A DNA stretch of 64,000 nucleotides, from the NCBI RefSeq assembly GCF_032854445.1, contig NC_088304.1, positions 16,067,704 to 16,131,703 of the forward strand, in the 5' to 3' direction. The notes beneath the pieces are model-generated. The model saw only the letters and a program-made list of their open reading frames with translations, did not search any database and was not told the origin of the DNA. This document shows, in pieces, positions 50,462 to 59,112 of this stretch; positions within the stretch are counted from its first letter, which is position 1, and every line of letters starts with the position of its first letter. Source of the stretch: Liolophura sinensis (lineage: Eukaryota; Mollusca; Polyplacophora; Chitonida; Chitonidae). The position numbers were made by a program, and so were the translations under genes.

Positions 50462-50935
50462 ATAATTGCGAACAGCCACAAGCATTAGGCCACCTACTGC
50501 GACGACTAGAGTCCAGGCATTATCGGCCAGCCACCCAGCTGCTTTCCCGAGAAGGTTCAGTAGCCAGGACACGATACTGCCAATAATACCCGGAATCGCA
50601 GCGGCAGCCTTCCCAGCCAGCTTGCCAAGGGCGCGCGCCAGGGACTGAAGATGCTTTTTCACGCATTCTTTAAGACCACGCCCGTCCGATGGAGGTGGTG
50701 TTGGCTGGATGCCCCCGCCGGGCCCGCCAGTCAGCGGCAACTTTATCGCTAGCCCAAGTGTCGAGATCGCCATCCCAACTGCCGTGAGAATGGAGACCAC
50801 GGTTATTCCCTGCTCCCGGAAGAGGGTGCGGACGCGCTCGGCCAGAGTGGTATCCTTGTGTAGGATGCGATCGATCTTCTGCTTGATGCGGCGTATTTCC
50901 GTGCGCAGGGCTTTGGCCGTTAAAGACGCTACGGT
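50435..50935 (-). CDS. Hydrophobic element protein, start not resolved
   Basis: Seen: open from about 50935 to the stop at 50435. A basic helix (LRTEIRRIKQKIDRILHK) leads into a hydrophobic segment near 50800. A Gly/Pro linker and two hydrophobic helices (AAAAIPGIIGSIVSWLLNLL and TLVVAVGGLMLVAV) follow. No ATG is present before residue ~60, so the start codon is lost or supplied by splicing. It resembles membrane-active minor virion proteins in layout only. Confidence 0.45.
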   Translation of the reverse strand, partial: TVASLTAKALRTEIRRIKQKIDRILHKDTTLAERVRTLFREQGITVVSILTAVGMAISTLGLAIKLPLTGGPGGGIQPTPPPSDGRGLKECVKKHLQSLARALGKLAGKAAAAIPGIIGSIVSWLLNLLGKAAGWLADNAWTLVVAVGGLMLVAVRNYLTHSQQQQ

Positions 50936-50944
50936 GAGTTATGG

Positions 50945-51695
50945 ATGACCAAAAACGAACGGCGGAATGCGGCCTACCAAGGCATCGGCAGCGAAAACAT
51001 GCTTAAACTTCGAGTCGGAGTGGAGGAAGCAGAGGATGACGATACTGGAGAAAAAGCCATCGCTCGCGCCTTTGGCAACCGGTTCCACATCCCGCTACAC
51101 TTTGAGCTTCTAGATAGCCACATGCCATTCTACCAGACTGCCTTGGCCGACCGACTGGAGTACGAACTGACGTTCAACGATTACAGCCATAAACATAAAC
51201 CTGAACACGCCCGCGAGAGCAATGAAGGGCATCCTCATGCTGTTCGAGACTAAAGGAACCCCATGGAAGAGGAGGTCGCAGTCCTTCTACAACCCGAAGA
51301 TCACCAAAGTAGAAGTCACAATAGAAGGGGTCCCAAATCAGTTGTACAGCCAGGGCATGCTGGCGTACCAGCAATGGGGCGAGGTCCAGAGGTTCTTTGC
51401 CAGCTCACCCCTTAAAAAGCGGGACCTTGAGGTGGCCAGGGTCGTTAAAGACTTAGGCCTGGCAGACGTCTCCCTGGAAGAGTTCTTGACGCACAAGCAC
51501 GCCTTCTGGCTTGACCTTCGGCCAAGCGACGATGACGGGCTGCATGGTAGTGGGAGGCGCGTTCTGAACGAGGGGATGACGATACAGGTGACAAAAGAGA
51601 GAGAGGAGCCTGGCGTGTTGAACGTATATCTCTCTGTCATCATGGACGCAAAGCTGCACATCCAGATAGGTAGATTCGTTAGCGCGCTTTATTGA
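50945..51695 (+). pseudogene. Candidate capsid protein with internal deletion and frameshift
   Basis: Seen: the first part (50945 to ~51200) contains FHIPLHFELLDSHMPFYQ, and the second part (~51205-51695, ATG at 51222) contains KVEVTIEGVPNQLYSQGM and MTIQVTKERE. Strand-rich sequence and position beside the ATPase suggest a jelly-roll capsid protein. The frames meet near 51190-51220 and I infer that a block of the middle is missing. The end overlaps the start region of the ATPase. Confidence 0.5.
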
Positions 51696-52335
51696 TGACG
51701 CCCACTGCGCGATTATCTGTGGGCAGACGAACTGCGGCAAAACAGTCTTCATGCTGGACTTCCTTGAGGGCCCTTTCCACGGTTTCTTTCATCACATTGT
51801 GATCCTGTGCCCCAATCTTAAGCATAACGAGGCGTACCGGCGGCGATGGATACTGTCTGACCCAGAGGTCTATTGTTTTGACCCCGGCGAGCGGCTAAAC
51901 GAATGTCTGAGAGCTTTCTACAGATCGTTCGAGGGGGAGCCCACCCTATACATCATCGATGATTGTAGCGCGTTGGAGGTGATGAAGAAGAAACAAAAAT
52001 TCATGGCTTTCTCGGGCCGTCATGCAAAGCAAAGCGTCTGGGTCCTCACTCAGAAATACAACCCCGTCCTCAAAGACATTCGCGAGCAGACAACGTGGGT
52101 GGCTTTATTCCACTGCAAAGATCGGCACTCGTTCAACGAATGCCTGGAGGACAACCACATCATCGAGGCCGAGAGCGAAAAGGCAGAGGTTCGACAGAAG
52201 CTCAAGAACAATCCGCATTCTAAGCTCCTGCTAATGACTGATACGCCCGCCACATCTAAGATTATAAACTACCAGGCAAAAGAAAGGTTTCACCCACTTC
52301 TTGAGCCCATAAAACAAAAACAAAGGCAGATATAA
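51670..52335 (+). CDS. Packaging ATPase, A32 / FtsK-HerA type
   Basis: Seen: Walker A GQTNCGKT at 51721-51744; Walker B LYIIDDCSA around 51943-51969; and a downstream GRHAKQSVWVLTQ with KDIREQ, the sensor-type segment of A32-like genome-packaging ATPases. These pump DNA into capsids in Polintons, adintoviruses and large DNA viruses. ~220 codons is the usual size. The frame is open from 51670, but no ATG precedes Walker A (first in-frame ATG is 51751), so the start is damaged or non-canonical. This is the strongest viral hallmark after the polymerase. Confidence 0.8.
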   Translation, partial: VDSLARFIDDAHCAIICGQTNCGKTVFMLDFLEGPFHGFFHHIVILCPNLKHNEAYRRRWILSDPEVYCFDPGERLNECLRAFYRSFEGEPTLYIIDDCSALEVMKKKQKFMAFSGRHAKQSVWVLTQKYNPVLKDIREQTTWVALFHCKDRHSFNECLEDNHIIEAESEKAEVRQKLKNNPHSKLLLMTDTPATSKIINYQAKERFHPLLEPIKQKQRQI

Positions 52336-52369
52336 GAATTGAGAAGATTGGTTTATAAACAGGAATCAT

Positions 52370-53700
52370 TGTGAAATATTCTCTCAAAAAGGCTTTGAAA
52401 TATTGGCATTCAATTGACCACAAAACACAATGAAAGAGACAAGGGGTCAGAAGAAAAAATTACACAAATGTAAAGTTAACTGGCAAGTGCATGTAAAGTC
52501 ACAGTATCCACAGAAATGAAGGACTACAGTCATCAGTAGCGAGTGTGGCCACCCTGGGCATCAATGCAAGCAAGCACACGGATTGACGTCGTCAGTCGCC
52601 GGATGACGTCAACAGGGATAACGTTCCATAGGTTGAACAGATCTTGCTGAAGTTCCTGTTGGTTAGTTTGAAGGAGGCACCAGCTGTCTCAAACGGCGGT
52701 CAAAATGATCCCAGAGATGCTCATTGGGGTTCATGTCTGGTGAGTTGGCTGGCCAGGGCAACACGATGACGTTTGCGGTCTCGAGGTAGTCTGTAACAAT
52801 GCGGGCAGTGTGAGGTCTTGCGTTGTCGTGTTGCAAGATCGATCCACTTGGCTGTCGTTGGAGGAAAGGAACAACGACAGGTCTCAGTACCTCATCAACG
52901 TATCGCTGGCCAGACAGATTACCTCGCACAAGAACCAGCTGCGTCTTAATTTGGTCACAAATCCCTCCCCAAACCATGACGCCTCCGCCTCCAAACGGAT
53001 AAACCTCTCTTACGCAGTTTGGCGCGAGACGCTCGCCTCTTCATCGGAAAACTCGAACTCTGCCATCGACAGAACCTGCTCTCGTCTGTAAACAGCACTC
53101 TCGCCCAGTCACGTCGCTGCCACCGACGTACAATATGTGCCCATCGCAATCTGCGTTGACGGTGTAAAAGGGTCCAGGCCATCCCACGGAAAGGGCGGTA
53201 AGGTCTTAAACCAGCTGAACGAAGACGACGCAGTGTTGTTCTGGGGCTGATGACATGGCCTAGTGCCGTCGCCGCTGTTGACGTCGCCGTGACGAATCGG
53301 TTTCGGAGGTGGATCTGCCGGATGTAGCGATCTTCAGCCGCAGTTGTTACCCTGGGTCTTCCCGATCTTGGTCTGTCTTGGGTCTGGCCTGTATGCTAAT
53401 AGCGTAACAACAACCTCCTGATGGTGGTTTGGCTGCAGTTGAACGTTCTTGTAATGTGACGTTGCAAGACTGCCATGGTGGACACACCGATGGCCTGGTC
53501 TCGTTGCGCTTGCGTAAGTCTTGGCATACTGTTGGTGTTTTTTCGGTCACTGAATGTCTGCTCTTTCGAGCAAGAGTATTTATGTAACATTACCGCACGT
53601 GCATCACGAGCCATGCCTCAAAAGGACGTTTTGCATGTGGTCGCACTTTCACAATTCCAATTGCTGCGTTCTTGACGATGCGTTCTGGTAGAGGGAACGA
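52370..53700 (-). mobile_element. Tc1/mariner transposon nested in the element
   Basis: Approximate bounds. It sits in the gap between the ATPase stop and the next plus-strand gene. Terminal repeats and the TA duplication could not be placed with certainty. Confidence 0.7.
52533..53527 (-). pseudogene. Tc1-type transposase, several frameshifts
   Basis: Seen on the minus strand: ATG at 53525-53527 (MPRLTQAQRDQAIGV, helix-turn-helix start). The first catalytic Asp is in VLFTDESRF, the second in LQHDNARPHTA, and the Glu is in SPDMNPNEHLWD, giving a DD34E-type triad. It ends DAQGGHTRY at TGA 52533-52535. Its ~331-codon span matches Tc1 (about 340). The frame changes at least three times (near 53400, between 53340 and 53190, and near 52970), so it is dead. 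Confidence 0.9.
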
Positions 53701-53830
53701 TACAGTCATAAGTCCTGCTTAGAATCAAACCCGGAACCGCGCTTTTACTTTTTTTATGACAAAAAATACGGTGAAACCTTTCTTTTGCCTGGTAGTTTAT
53801 ATTAGACGTAGGCGCCCCTACGTATTAAGC

Positions 53831-54241
53831 ATGAACACCGACGAGCTTATAGACGAGATTCTGGGCGCAGAGGAGGAGCCCGGCCCCAGCCAACAGCCCG
53901 GATCCAGCCAACAGCCCAGCCGAAGCCAACAGCCCGACCCCGGCCAACAAGATGATGCCCGGCAGCCCAGGGATAGGCTGGCGGCACTTGCGGTGGGTGG
54001 GCAGGCCACGCGATATCTGGGAAAAGATGTAACAGCCACTGAGATCGACACCATGAGCGACGAAGACGTTGAAAGGCTGCACTCCCGGTACGAGGCTAAG
54101 CTCGGTGCGCGGATGGTTAACGGTCTCGGAGGTATGTTCTTGAGATCATATGTAAGTGCGGCCAGCTGGCTCCTACCTATCCCACCCGAGAATCGACCAA
54201 TGCTCATGGCACAGCTCGCCACTGGCGCTGACCACTGCTGA
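53831..54241 (+). CDS. Element protein with SQQP repeats
   Basis: Seen: ATG at 53831 (MNTDELIDEILGAEEEP) is a better start than the upstream in-frame ATG at 53756, which lies in the flank of the Tc1. Four short SQQP/GQQ repeats are followed by a conserved-looking helical part (EDVERLHSRYEAKLGARMVN) and an amphipathic end. Function unknown; possibly a scaffold or virion protein. Confidence 0.5.
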   Translation: MNTDELIDEILGAEEEPGPSQQPGSSQQPSRSQQPDPGQQDDARQPRDRLAALAVGGQATRYLGKDVTATEIDTMSDEDVERLHSRYEAKLGARMVNGLGGMFLRSYVSAASWLLPIPPENRPMLMAQLATGADHC

Positions 54242-54276
54242 GCACTGCTCATTTGAACACCACTGCTGTCCTAGAA

Positions 54277-54759
54277 ATGAGCCGTATGATCCAGAGGAAC
54301 ATGAGTACAACGAATCCGGAAGGCCCGAAGGAAGTGGAGGGGGTGACAGCGGATTCTACGAATGACGGCCCTGCGAAGAATCCCCAAAAAGTCGCTGCGG
54401 GTCGAGCGGGAGCTGCAGCGAGAAAGGCCAAGGCTGAAAAGCTCAAGGACGAGCTTCGCGAGGCCAAGGCTGCTTTGCTTGACGCACCTGATTCCACCAA
54501 GAAACAGCCGAAGGAAGCCGTGAAGGAACCGGATTCTACGAAGGCACACCAAATCACCCACTGGAGGACGCCCCTGGCGTTATTAGGCGTTGGCAGCCTT
54601 GCAATGCTAGTGTTGCTACGCGTGTGGCACAGCCGCTATACAGCACGAGGTGCAGATATTACACCGCGTGCAGATATCACGCCGCAAGAAAAGAATCTCC
54701 ATTTGAATACACGTCGCGACCCTTTCTATATAGAGCAGCATGTCTACTCCACCCAGTGA
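54277..54759 (+). CDS. Element protein, Ala/Lys-rich with membrane anchor
   Basis: Seen: ATG at 54277 or 54301. A basic Ala/Lys coiled region (GRAGAAARKAKAEKLKDELR) is followed by one hydrophobic segment (PLALLGVGSLAMLVLLRVW) and a polar tail. It is convergent with the polymerase gene, ending ten bases from it. No family recognised. Confidence 0.45.
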   Translation: MSRMIQRNMSTTNPEGPKEVEGVTADSTNDGPAKNPQKVAAGRAGAAARKAKAEKLKDELREAKAALLDAPDSTKKQPKEAVKEPDSTKAHQITHWRTPLALLGVGSLAMLVLLRVWHSRYTARGADITPRADITPQEKNLHLNTRRDPFYIEQHVYSTQ

Positions 54760-54769
54760 CGGAAAAGTG

Positions 54770-57340
54770 CTAGTCAACGCGGTCTACCACGCCGCAATGG
54801 TCTTTCTCCTGGCTACTGGGTACGCTCGTCTTGGCCAGATGTTCCTGAAAGAAGCCCTCTTGTGGGGTGGTCTTGTGGCTAATCTGAGGTGTCGTACAGG
54901 TTTGCATTCTCAGCCATATCCCTATAGACATTCTCAGTCTGAATCTCGAGTACAGACTATCCGTGTCAGTGTAGAGGAGCTGGGAGCGCTCTCCGTACTG
55001 GGCCTTCATGTCGTTGTAGTAGAAGTCGTAGATCAGGTGCTTGGAGACATCTAGAATGCTCATGCCCACGTAGATAGGTCGGTTTAGGACTGGACGGGTC
55101 TTGTGCATCTGAATCGCTGCGAGGTCATCATCAAATATGTTTGCCCGTGCGAGGCTCGGGCTGGCTATCAAGCGTCGAGGCTTGTCGTCTTCTCCAGAGC
55201 ATACCAACTTGACGTCCACACGTCTGGACGAATCTCAGGACCCGGTGAACCTTTGTCAGGCGCATTCCCAGGGATAGATACAGCTGTAGGTTCCGGTAGT
55301 GCAGGACGTACCGTTCCTTGTTGCGGAGGTTGGGGACCAGCTTTTCGACCTCGGTAGGCGCTTTCTTGCCGAGAAGGCCGTGCTGATAGTCTGACATCCA
55401 CTCCTTCTGGACCACCAGACGATCTGGGGCTAATGGGTAGCCGTTATGTTCGTTATGTAGGCCGGCCGGATAATCTAGGTCGACCTCGAGGATGTAACCC
55501 TCAGGACTGTCGTGGGGGGGGGGGGGGGGGTAGCAATCGGTAGCAAACTTATGGCTTGCATCAAGAGGTGCCCGTCGTAGCCCCGTAGGTTGTGGAAGAC
55601 TACTGGTATAGCTGTCTTGGGACCCAGCCGGAACTTTAGGTTGCATGCGTTATGGGCCGCGCCTCTGTACTTGTCGGTGATATGGCAGTGATCGCGCACA
55701 GAATCGGCGCCTAGAGGCTTCTCAAACACGTGGCAGGTTGCGGCGTTGTTGTGGGACTGCCAGTCTTGGGGAGCCATCCTCATGGCTATAGGGTTGGCTA
55801 GAACATTTTGGATTTCCCGCTTCTCCTGCCGGAGAGCTCTGAGGAAGTGTTCCGTCGCGTTAGGGCCTCTGTATTCCACGGGGGGTTTTGTGCGGCCGTC
55901 GCAACGCACCACAACATAGCAGTAACTGCAGGGTTCGTGGTGCTGAGTCTTTTGAGTGCTGCTCTCTGTGGGGCTGGGCGGCGGGCCTTCAACCTTTTTG
56001 GTCAGAGCCTCGAAGTCGGCATATATGATGAACGGAGCCGGTAGCTGTTTGTGGTGGTTCTGGAAGGTGAACTTGTTTTCCCCCTCCTGGGGCATTTCCA
56101 CCCTCACTGCCGTCTGGCCAATCCCTCGGCATTCCGGTTTATGCGCCTCGAGCAGGTCCTCCCTTGTGTAACCGTGTGGACAATGCTCGCAGAAGTGTTT
56201 GCAATGGTGTGCCTTGCTTTATTGGAACAGGACACGATCGAGATCTTTTATCCACGTATAATGGAATTTATCTGCCTTCCCAATCAGCAGCAGATTGATT
56301 CCGGGCGTGTCGCCGGGCTGTTTGCTGAGACGATGCACGATCACACCCTTGTCCCACCCGAACACGTTGATGGCGAGGTCGTTCTTTCCTCCACTTTATG
56401 GATCTGAGAGATGGGCGTGGGGGCGTCGATCCCCCCAAAGTCAAGACCATCATTGGTGGAATACTTTGTTGGTCTCTGAGGGTGCCCGGCGGCTGGAAAT
56501 AAGGCAGACCGGAGTGCCCATCGGAGGCAGTCGTCGTCTTTGTTCTTCACATTGATGACTGCTTTCTTGTTACTCACGGCTGCAGGTAGTGGGGTGTAGG
56601 ACCCCCCTCTCAGCGGTTGATACCTTGCAATGTCAAGCCAGAGTGTTTGCACGCCATTTACAGCCCACCCTGACCCTCGCTGCGTCCATTTTTCTAGCAC
56701 CTCCTGCATGGTGGGGAAGGCCTTATCTAGAGCCCCGTCAATGTCACCAGCCTCTAAGAGGTTTGCTGTAAAGTACTGGGCTGGTATACTCTTCACTGCC
56801 ATCGGCGTTGCCCTTTCGCAACTGAACCCTGGGGCCTAGTTGGAATTTAACCCCGTTGAGTGCTAGGATCTCTTCTTCTAGCTTCTGGCGAATAATGGCT
56901 CTAATTTCTTCTAAGAAGGCTATTAGGTCCGCCCAAACACCTTCCGGTACGTTCATCTGCCAGACCCGGAGGAGATTCCTTATAGCCCTGCCGGTGTTAA
57001 TGAATTCTAGTTTCTTTTCACCTGGCAATTCATCCAACTCCTCGTTACTGAGGGGGTTCTTGACGTCTTGCTTCAACTCCTCGTTACTGAGGGGGTTCTT
57101 GACGTCTTGCTTCAACTCCTCGTTACTGAGGGGGTTCTTGACGTCTTGCTTCAACTCCTCGTTACTCCGGGAGTTCTTGCTGTCTTGCAGCCGCTTCAAC
57201 TCAGCCACAGCCGTTTTATACCTGTTGAGGATCCCCTGCTGTTCTTCCAAGGCAATGCGGGACCGTGGGTACTTGGGCCGCACACCTAGGAGCGTCTCAA
57301 ACTCCTCCTGTAGTGCTCGAGCTTTTTTATGGTGGTTCAT
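54770..57340 (-). pseudogene. Protein-primed-type family B DNA polymerase, broken
   Basis: Seen on the minus strand: ATG at 57338-57340, a helical N-terminal part with 13-residue repeats, then VNVKNKDDDCLRWALR. The 3'-5' exonuclease motifs are YADFEAL (Exo I, ~56020) and FHNLRGYDGHLL (Exo II, ~55562-55597), with an HNH-like insert between. The palm has EVDLDYPAGLH (motif A region, ~55490) and YTDTDS (motif C, ~54967). Frames change near 56790, 56350-56110, at the 17-G run at 55514-55530, near 55225 and just after motif C. No K-x3-N-x-x-x-G motif B lies between A and C, so I infer a deletion near 55225. Replicates the element in related copies; inactive here. Confidence 0.85.
57038..57170 (-). 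repeat. 39-bp in-frame repeat inside the polymerase gene
   Basis: Three tandem units plus a partial fourth, encoding NEELKQDVKNPLS. The 39-bp period keeps frame, in contrast to the frame-breaking lesions elsewhere in the gene. Confidence 0.9.
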
Positions 57341-57373
57341 TGTACGCGTCGGTGTAACTATGCACACGACTCT

Positions 57374-57651
57374 CTAATTGTAAATTTCTATAGCCGCCAG
57401 CCGTTTGAACTCGTCCAAGAAAGCCTTGTGCCTCCACTTCCTTTCACGCGTCTGGACCCCATTATGTCCGCAGGCCATGCAAAGCCGAAACCAGTTTTTA
57501 ACGCCCCGACCACAGCTAATACATGGCTGGGTGCCAGGACCCTGTCGCAGACGGTATAGGTGACCCCCGCAGTACTCCCCAGACAACTCTTACCACAGAG
57601 CTCCGTGGAGCCGATGAGAAGCCACCGGCAATTATTGTAACCCTTTCGCAT
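57374..57651 (-). pseudogene. Small Cys-rich (zinc-ribbon-like) protein, one frameshift
   Basis: Seen on the minus strand: ATG at 57649-57651. ELCGKSC in the first frame, then after a shift near 57580 GEYCGGH, PCISCGRG and LCMACGHN. The three to four Cys pairs look like zinc-binding knuckles. It is the terminal gene next to the right inverted repeat. It could be a DNA-binding or regulatory protein; function not established. Confidence 0.5.
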
Positions 57652-57777
57652 GTTGTATAGACGCTTGTTGTAGAAGCATACTAGGTGCGATGGGTATGTC
57701 TAATACAACCCCAGATGGGGCTGGGGGCTTCTATTTGTTATGGGTAAGGCCCCAAGGGAGGGTGGTCCAGAACCTAA

Positions 57778-57861
57778 ACTAAAACTTCTGGACCTCGCCG
57801 GGAATGGGGACTGGGAGCCTCTATTTGCCAAGGTGAGGGTGGTCCAGAACCCCTATTCCCT
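57778..57861 (-). repeat. Right terminal inverted repeat
   Basis: Ends …CCAGAACCCCTATTCCCT. Inverted match to 46866-46949. A second partial copy (GAGGGTGGTCCAGAACC at ~57758-57774) sits just inside. Confidence 0.95.
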
Positions 57862-57949
57862 ATACTACTAATACGTATACTATTTTTATCTTTTATAGGC
57901 CATCAATGGTCTAGAGTTGAAATCCAGATCGCGTTTTTGGGATACCGCT
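57862..57949. other. Extra flank between element and palindrome match
   Basis: About 88 bases not found in the right arm, which instead has an (AT)n tract at the corresponding place (61059-61080). Confidence 0.6.
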
Positions 57950-58079
57950 TTAAGTCAGCAATAGAATCAGCAATACCATTTGTGAGAGAGAATTTCAGGG
58001 GGAATAACTCTGGGCCGCTTGTTATAACGGCAATACACGGGGAACAGCCTTTGGCGCAGAAAGTGTGAAGATGTCCTCT

Positions 58080-58196
58080 GTAGAACTGAGTCAGTTTGAT
58101 GTCTTGAATTATGGAGTATCTCTAGGATTCAAGCATGTGTGATGTGGTCAGGAAATACTGGATCTTTCTTCTGTTAGGGTAAATGGCGGGCTGGTA
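58080..58196 (-). pseudogene. Left-arm copy of the terminal exon at 60756, with nonsense change
   Basis: Inverted copy of the right-arm exon. A Trp codon (TGG in the right copy) is TAG here at about 58119-58121, and the final stop is altered. Disrupted relative to its partner. Confidence 0.55.
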
Positions 58197-58386
58197 GAAT
58201 ATCTCACCGATACGACAGCGGCCAGCATTATGGTGGGTGGAAATCAGACAGATCCCGGGGGAAACCCACGAGCGCAGGTTGCTGCAGACCTTCCCACGTA
58301 CGACCGAAGATGAAGCCAGCATGACCTGGACGAACTCAGGGCGACCGCATTGGTGAGAGACTCCTTGGTCATTACACTGCGCCTGA
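58197..58386 (-). mobile_element. SINE, degenerate, left arm only
   Basis: Minus-strand core and head remnants (GGCCAGCATTATGGTGGGTGG). The right arm lacks it, so it was inserted in the left arm after the duplication, or lost from the right. Confidence 0.8.
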
Positions 58387-58625
58387 AAAACTTATATATA
58401 AAACAAAACACACTCAGAGCACACGTTTCGCTCCCTGCATTCACTTTACATCACTGCCAAATTTTGTAATCTTGAACCATGCCGAGGTCACAGCGGTTGT
58501 GATGATGAAACAGGAAGTGATGACAGAATGTACAAAAACTCCATTTTAAGCGTTGTTTCAAATGATACTGTATACACATGGATTCTCTTCATCTAAAGTA
58601 TACACACATGGATTCTCTTCATCTA

Positions 58626-58868
58626 GGGGCCTCCGTGGCTCAGTCGGTTAGCGCGCTAGCGCAGCGTAGTGACCCAGACGCCTCTCACCAATGCGGTCGC
58701 TGTGAGTTCAAGACCAGCTTATGCTGGCTTCCTCTCCGGCCGTACGTGGGAAGGTCTTCCAGCAATCTGCGGATGGTCGTGGGATTCCCCCGGGCTGTGC
58801 CCGGTTTCCACCCACCATAATGCTGGCCGCCGTCGTATAAGTGAAATATTCGGCGTAAAACACCAATC
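58626..58868 (+). mobile_element. SINE, near full length, left arm only
   Basis: tRNA-like head GGCCTCCGTGGCTCAGTCGG, conserved core, A-rich end. Flanked by an imperfect ~11-bp duplication (TCTCTTCATCT / TCTCTACTTCT). The right arm has the uninterrupted site at ~60545. Confidence 0.9.
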
Positions 58869-59112
58869 CAAAAAAAAGAAATCTCTACTTCTAAAGTATA
58901 CACAACATGATTCTAAGTGATACGGGAATCAATTTTATTGATTAAATATATCCACGCATAAACATCAGTGGTGAGGCTAAGCCTAATTACGCCAATGTGC
59001 GTCACACCGGCTCCAAAGGTCAAACTTGTCCATTGGTTGCAATGATGTAAAGCGTGCACAGAGAGCGGCACGTACGCTGAAAGGAGTCTTGTGATGTCAC
59101 CATTGGTTTAAC

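Larger units (their letters stand above)
46866..57861. mobile_element. Polinton/Maverick-like virus-type element with TIRs, decayed
   Basis: Seen: ~84-bp terminal inverted repeats, a sharp rise in GC, and compact genes on both strands: protein-primed-type DNA polymerase B, packaging ATPase, candidate capsid proteins, membrane and Cys-rich proteins. Polintons (6-bp target duplications, 5'-AG ends) and adintoviruses are the closest known types. At ~11.0 kb (about 9.7 kb without the nested Tc1) it is short for a Polinton (15-20 kb), and no integrase or protease is visible. A clean target duplication is not seen (TATAAT on the left, ATACTA on the right). Most genes are broken, so this is an old or non-functional copy. 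Confidence 0.85.
42290..59112 (+). repeat. Left arm of a large inverted duplication
   Basis: Seen: blocks of this arm recur inverted at 60289-64000. Matching pairs: 42595-42615 with ~63944-63964; 43665-43745 with ~63455-63535; 45418-46184 with 61770-62553; 46620-46860 with 61080-61320; 57950-58195 with ~60757-61060; 58385-58625 with ~60535-60745; 58880-59112 with 60289-60535. The arm is interrupted by the 11-kb element and two SINEs. 42620-43640 has no counterpart. Confidence 0.9.

Noticed and set aside
55103-57377. Several plus-strand open frames of 70-170 codons
   Set aside because: Antisense to the polymerase. High GC and the 39-bp repeat keep them open; no motifs.
46866-57861. Bacterial or free-virus contamination
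   Set aside because: The element is flanked by two halves of a host duplication whose right arm provides the uninterrupted site, and it contains a nested animal Tc1 transposon.
58626-58700. True tRNA gene
   Set aside because: The tRNA-like stretch is the head of a SINE, lacks a foldable 3' half, and recurs at the head of every full-length copy.
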